In this document: positions 26,923 to 28,786 of the stretch, in pieces | Position numbering within the stretch: the first letter of the stretch is position 1 | Layout of the letters: every line of letters starts with the position of its first letter | NCBI GenBank assembly: GCA_039105265.1 | Contig: JAPFFF010000255.1 | Coordinates: forward strand, 1 to 28,786 | Origin: Tritrichomonas musculus | Taxonomy: Eukaryota; Parabasalia; Tritrichomonadida; Tritrichomonadidae | DNA length: 28,786 nt | Direction of reading: 5' to 3' | The notes under the pieces: generated by a model | Databases searched by the model: none | What the model saw: only the letters and a program-made list of their open reading frames with translations | What the model was told of the DNA's origin: nothing | Program-made: the position numbers and the translations under genes

Positions 26923-28226
26923 TTAAATTACCATTGATTTTAAACATAAACCTAGCCAGTCTCCCGAATTGTATCAAAGGTAATGCGTTTCGAATATCAT
27001 TAAGCAATGATTCCTCACAATTTTTTGAGTGTCCTGAGCTTTTTGCTTGTATTATATCAAAAAAAGCATCAAAGCTTAAAGATGCAGATCCAACAATCGA
27101 AAGATTCACAATATCCCACCAGACAACACTTAAGTATTTGAATCAAATTTATCAAGAGTTAAATAATTCAGATAACCGAAACATCGAAGTTAATTTTACA
27201 AATATTCAAGATTTGGAAAACTTTATGAAAGATATCGAATGTCAAATACTAACAATTTCAATCAAAGAAGAAGATATCACCATTACAAATTCAGTAGACC
27301 TTCTTCATCAAATTTCCATTTTCAATGATACAGATAGCTTTTATCAAAAAGTTGTAGATTTTATTTCACAGAATTTTGACGATATTGAGAACAAAGAAGA
27401 TCTTAGTGTTGATGAGCTCGAACTTATTTTAAGTAATCAATTATTTCAAATCCACTCCGAAAGTACTTTATTCAATTTTATCGTCAATTACATTAAAGAA
27501 AGAAAGAATCCAGATTCACTAAATTTATTCGGCTACATTGAATTCCAAAATTTACCAGTTTCCGACATTGAGACATTTCTACAAATGATAACTATTGATG
27601 ATCTAAACGGTTTTATTTTTGAGAAGGTCAAAAAACGTCTTCTTCTCAATTTTTCACCTTCGATTGAAAATAATAGCCGTTATATCATAGAAAAATTTCA
27701 GAACTTTCCTTGTATTCAAAATGAAAAATTCAAAGGAATAATTAACGGCCTGAACCAGAAGTGTGGTGGAAACTGCAGCGTGGAAGGAGTAATTAGCGTT
27801 ACTTGCTCGAAAATACAAGGAAGTCAAAAGGCAACCGACCTGACTGATTATAGCAACACCAAGAGACACTATTCTTGGATTGATAATCAACTGAATGGAT
27901 ACTTTGAGTTTGACTTCAAAGAACAAAAAGTTGTCATTTCAAAGTACGAGCTTCAAACACCAGATTCGGGTGCAAATAACAGCTATCCGAAGAATTGGAG
28001 CATTGAATGCTCAGACGATAAAAAAGAATGGTTCGTGATTGATAAAGTAACAAATGACGAGAACCTTCACGGCCCAATGAAGCATCACGTGTTTGACGTG
28101 AAAAATCCGATAAGCCAGCCTTGCAGGTACGTTCGTATTTACCAAAGAGGTGGCTCGCATAATACAAGCAATGATAACTATTTTGGTCTCTACTTTACTG
28201 AATTTTATGGGCAGCTATACAAATAA
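26916..28226 (+). CDS. BTB-BACK-discoidin (F5/8 type C) protein, BTBD9-like layout
   Basis: 436 residues from the only usable ATG; the frame upstream is open to 26832 but has no ATG. Residues about 20-120 are a divergent BTB domain (FECPELFACIISKKASKL at 37-54, then DADPTIERFTI at 56-66, the form common in trichomonad BTB proteins). Residues 136-225 are a BACK domain (YQKVVDFISQNFDDI, LSVDELELILSNQLFQIHSE, then FNFIVNYI). Residues about 285-433 are an F5/8 type C/discoidin beta-sandwich: SWIDNQLNGYFEFDF (320-334), KYELQTPDSG (343-352), PKNWSIECSDDKKEWFVID (358-376), CRYVRIYQRG (403-412), then LYFTEFYGQLY. BTB-BACK proteins serve as cullin-3 adaptors, and the discoidin domain may select substrates, as in animal BTBD9. 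No signal peptide is seen, so it should be cytosolic. The C-terminal third of the gene is clearly less AT-rich than its 5' part. The stop overlaps TAAA. Confidence 0.85.
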   Translation: MKFKLPLILNINLASLPNCIKGNAFRISLSNDSSQFFECPELFACIISKKASKLKDADPTIERFTISHQTTLKYLNQIYQELNNSDNRNIEVNFTNIQDLENFMKDIECQILTISIKEEDITITNSVDLLHQISIFNDTDSFYQKVVDFISQNFDDIENKEDLSVDELELILSNQLFQIHSESTLFNFIVNYIKERKNPDSLNLFGYIEFQNLPVSDIETFLQMITIDDLNGFIFEKVKKRLLLNFSPSIENNSRYIIEKFQNFPCIQNEKFKGIINGLNQKCGGNCSVEGVISVTCSKIQGSQKATDLTDYSNTKRHYSWIDNQLNGYFEFDFKEQKVVISKYELQTPDSGANNSYPKNWSIECSDDKKEWFVIDKVTNDENLHGPMKHHVFDVKNPISQPCRYVRIYQRGGSHNTSNDNYFGLYFTEFYGQLYK

Positions 28227-28786
28227 ATGTAAATCTTATTTTGTAGAAATAAATAAAGTTTCCCATATTTTCGCTTTGTGCTGTGATTTTTGTAATTCAA
28301 TTTTCTGAAGGTGCATACAATTTTTGAATGTTGTAAAAGGTCCACCAATGATATCACTAGTTATCAAAGTCATCTCACATTTCCACTTCATTTTCTATTA
28401 TAACGAGTGATGTCTCAGATACTTTTGTTGGTAATTGAGAGGGAAAAAAAAAAAAAATCAATCTGTTTAACTTTTTGTTTGCTTGTTTGATAAGAATCTA
28501 TAGAATTAAATTTGAAGTTTTTGAAGTATCTGTTTTCTTAAAGGAAAAAAAAAAATCTATCATTATTTTCAATTGGTGCATCATACTCGTTACAGACGTA
28601 ATAAAACGATGATTTTGATTTCTGATTAATTTCATGTATGCAATTGCTAATGAAAACATTTGATTCCTTTCTTTGAATTGATCAATTGTATTAATGTAAA
28701 CTTTAATTCCGTTTGCTGTGTTTTTCATAAAAATTGACCTTCTACGATAAAAAACGTCATTTTTTTATTGAATTTTTATTTGCTTC
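28227..28786. other. Unassigned right-end region
   Basis: 560 bp. It starts with the 3' end of the BTB gene and contains A-tracts near 28443-28457 and 28543-28555. A 76-codon minus frame (28498-28728; starts MKNTANGIKVYINTIDQFKE) is present, but it runs through a Phe/Lys homopolymer and matches no family, so it is not called as a gene. The true neighbour probably lies beyond the edge. Confidence 0.35.

Noticed and set aside
28498-28728. 76-codon minus-strand frame near the right edge
   Set aside because: It runs through an A-tract translated as Phe/Lys and matches nothing recognisable. The frame could be chance.

Overview
The window looks like a piece of nuclear genome from a parabasalid protist of the Tritrichomonas/Trichomonas type. 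Genes are intronless and closely packed, intergenic DNA is extremely AT-rich, and the standard genetic code fits every gene. TCA-pyrimidine-rich initiator-like sequences sit a few bases upstream of several start codons. The gene content also fits such an organism: tetraspanin-like, BTB/BACK/discoidin, CAMK-type kinase and long coiled-coil proteins. The species is an inference; no rRNA or marker gene is present.

Left part (1-14657), gene-dense: the 5' end of a small membrane protein (minus strand, runs off the left edge); a TRAPPC10/C11-like beta-sandwich protein; a CEP135/Bld10 orthologue (centriole cartwheel); a BACK-plus-coiled-coil protein; a tetraspanin-like protein divergent from a DZIP1-like zinc-finger protein (ciliary base/transition zone); and a 1013-residue coiled-coil protein. 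Two recognisable basal-body proteins, CEP135 and DZIP1, lie within 9 kb of each other.

Middle (14658-18052), gene-poor: an AT-rich spacer followed by a complete non-autonomous or decayed DNA transposon (15784-17774). It has 15-bp perfect terminal inverted repeats and a perfect 8-bp target-site duplication (GATGAAAT), which is hAT-like. Inside is a decayed reading frame that I cannot assign.

Right-centre (18053-23526), five kilobases of housekeeping and signalling genes, all on the plus strand: a CAMK-like protein kinase, the tRNA-splicing ligase RTCB, an SLC45/SUC-type sugar transporter and a tandem C2-domain protein. For the last two, the ATG starts chosen here lie inside longer open frames that begin at non-ATG codons.

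Right (23527-26915), a 3.4 kb gene-free tract. It is dominated by a giant, nearly perfect inverted repeat with arms of about 570-618 bp around a 224-bp spacer, plus smaller inverted pairs. One of these is a 20-bp sequence repeated in opposite orientation at the start of the next gene. After it comes a BTB-BACK-discoidin (BTBD9-like) gene and an unassigned 560-bp tail.

No tRNA, rRNA, CRISPR or virus-derived coding region was recognised.
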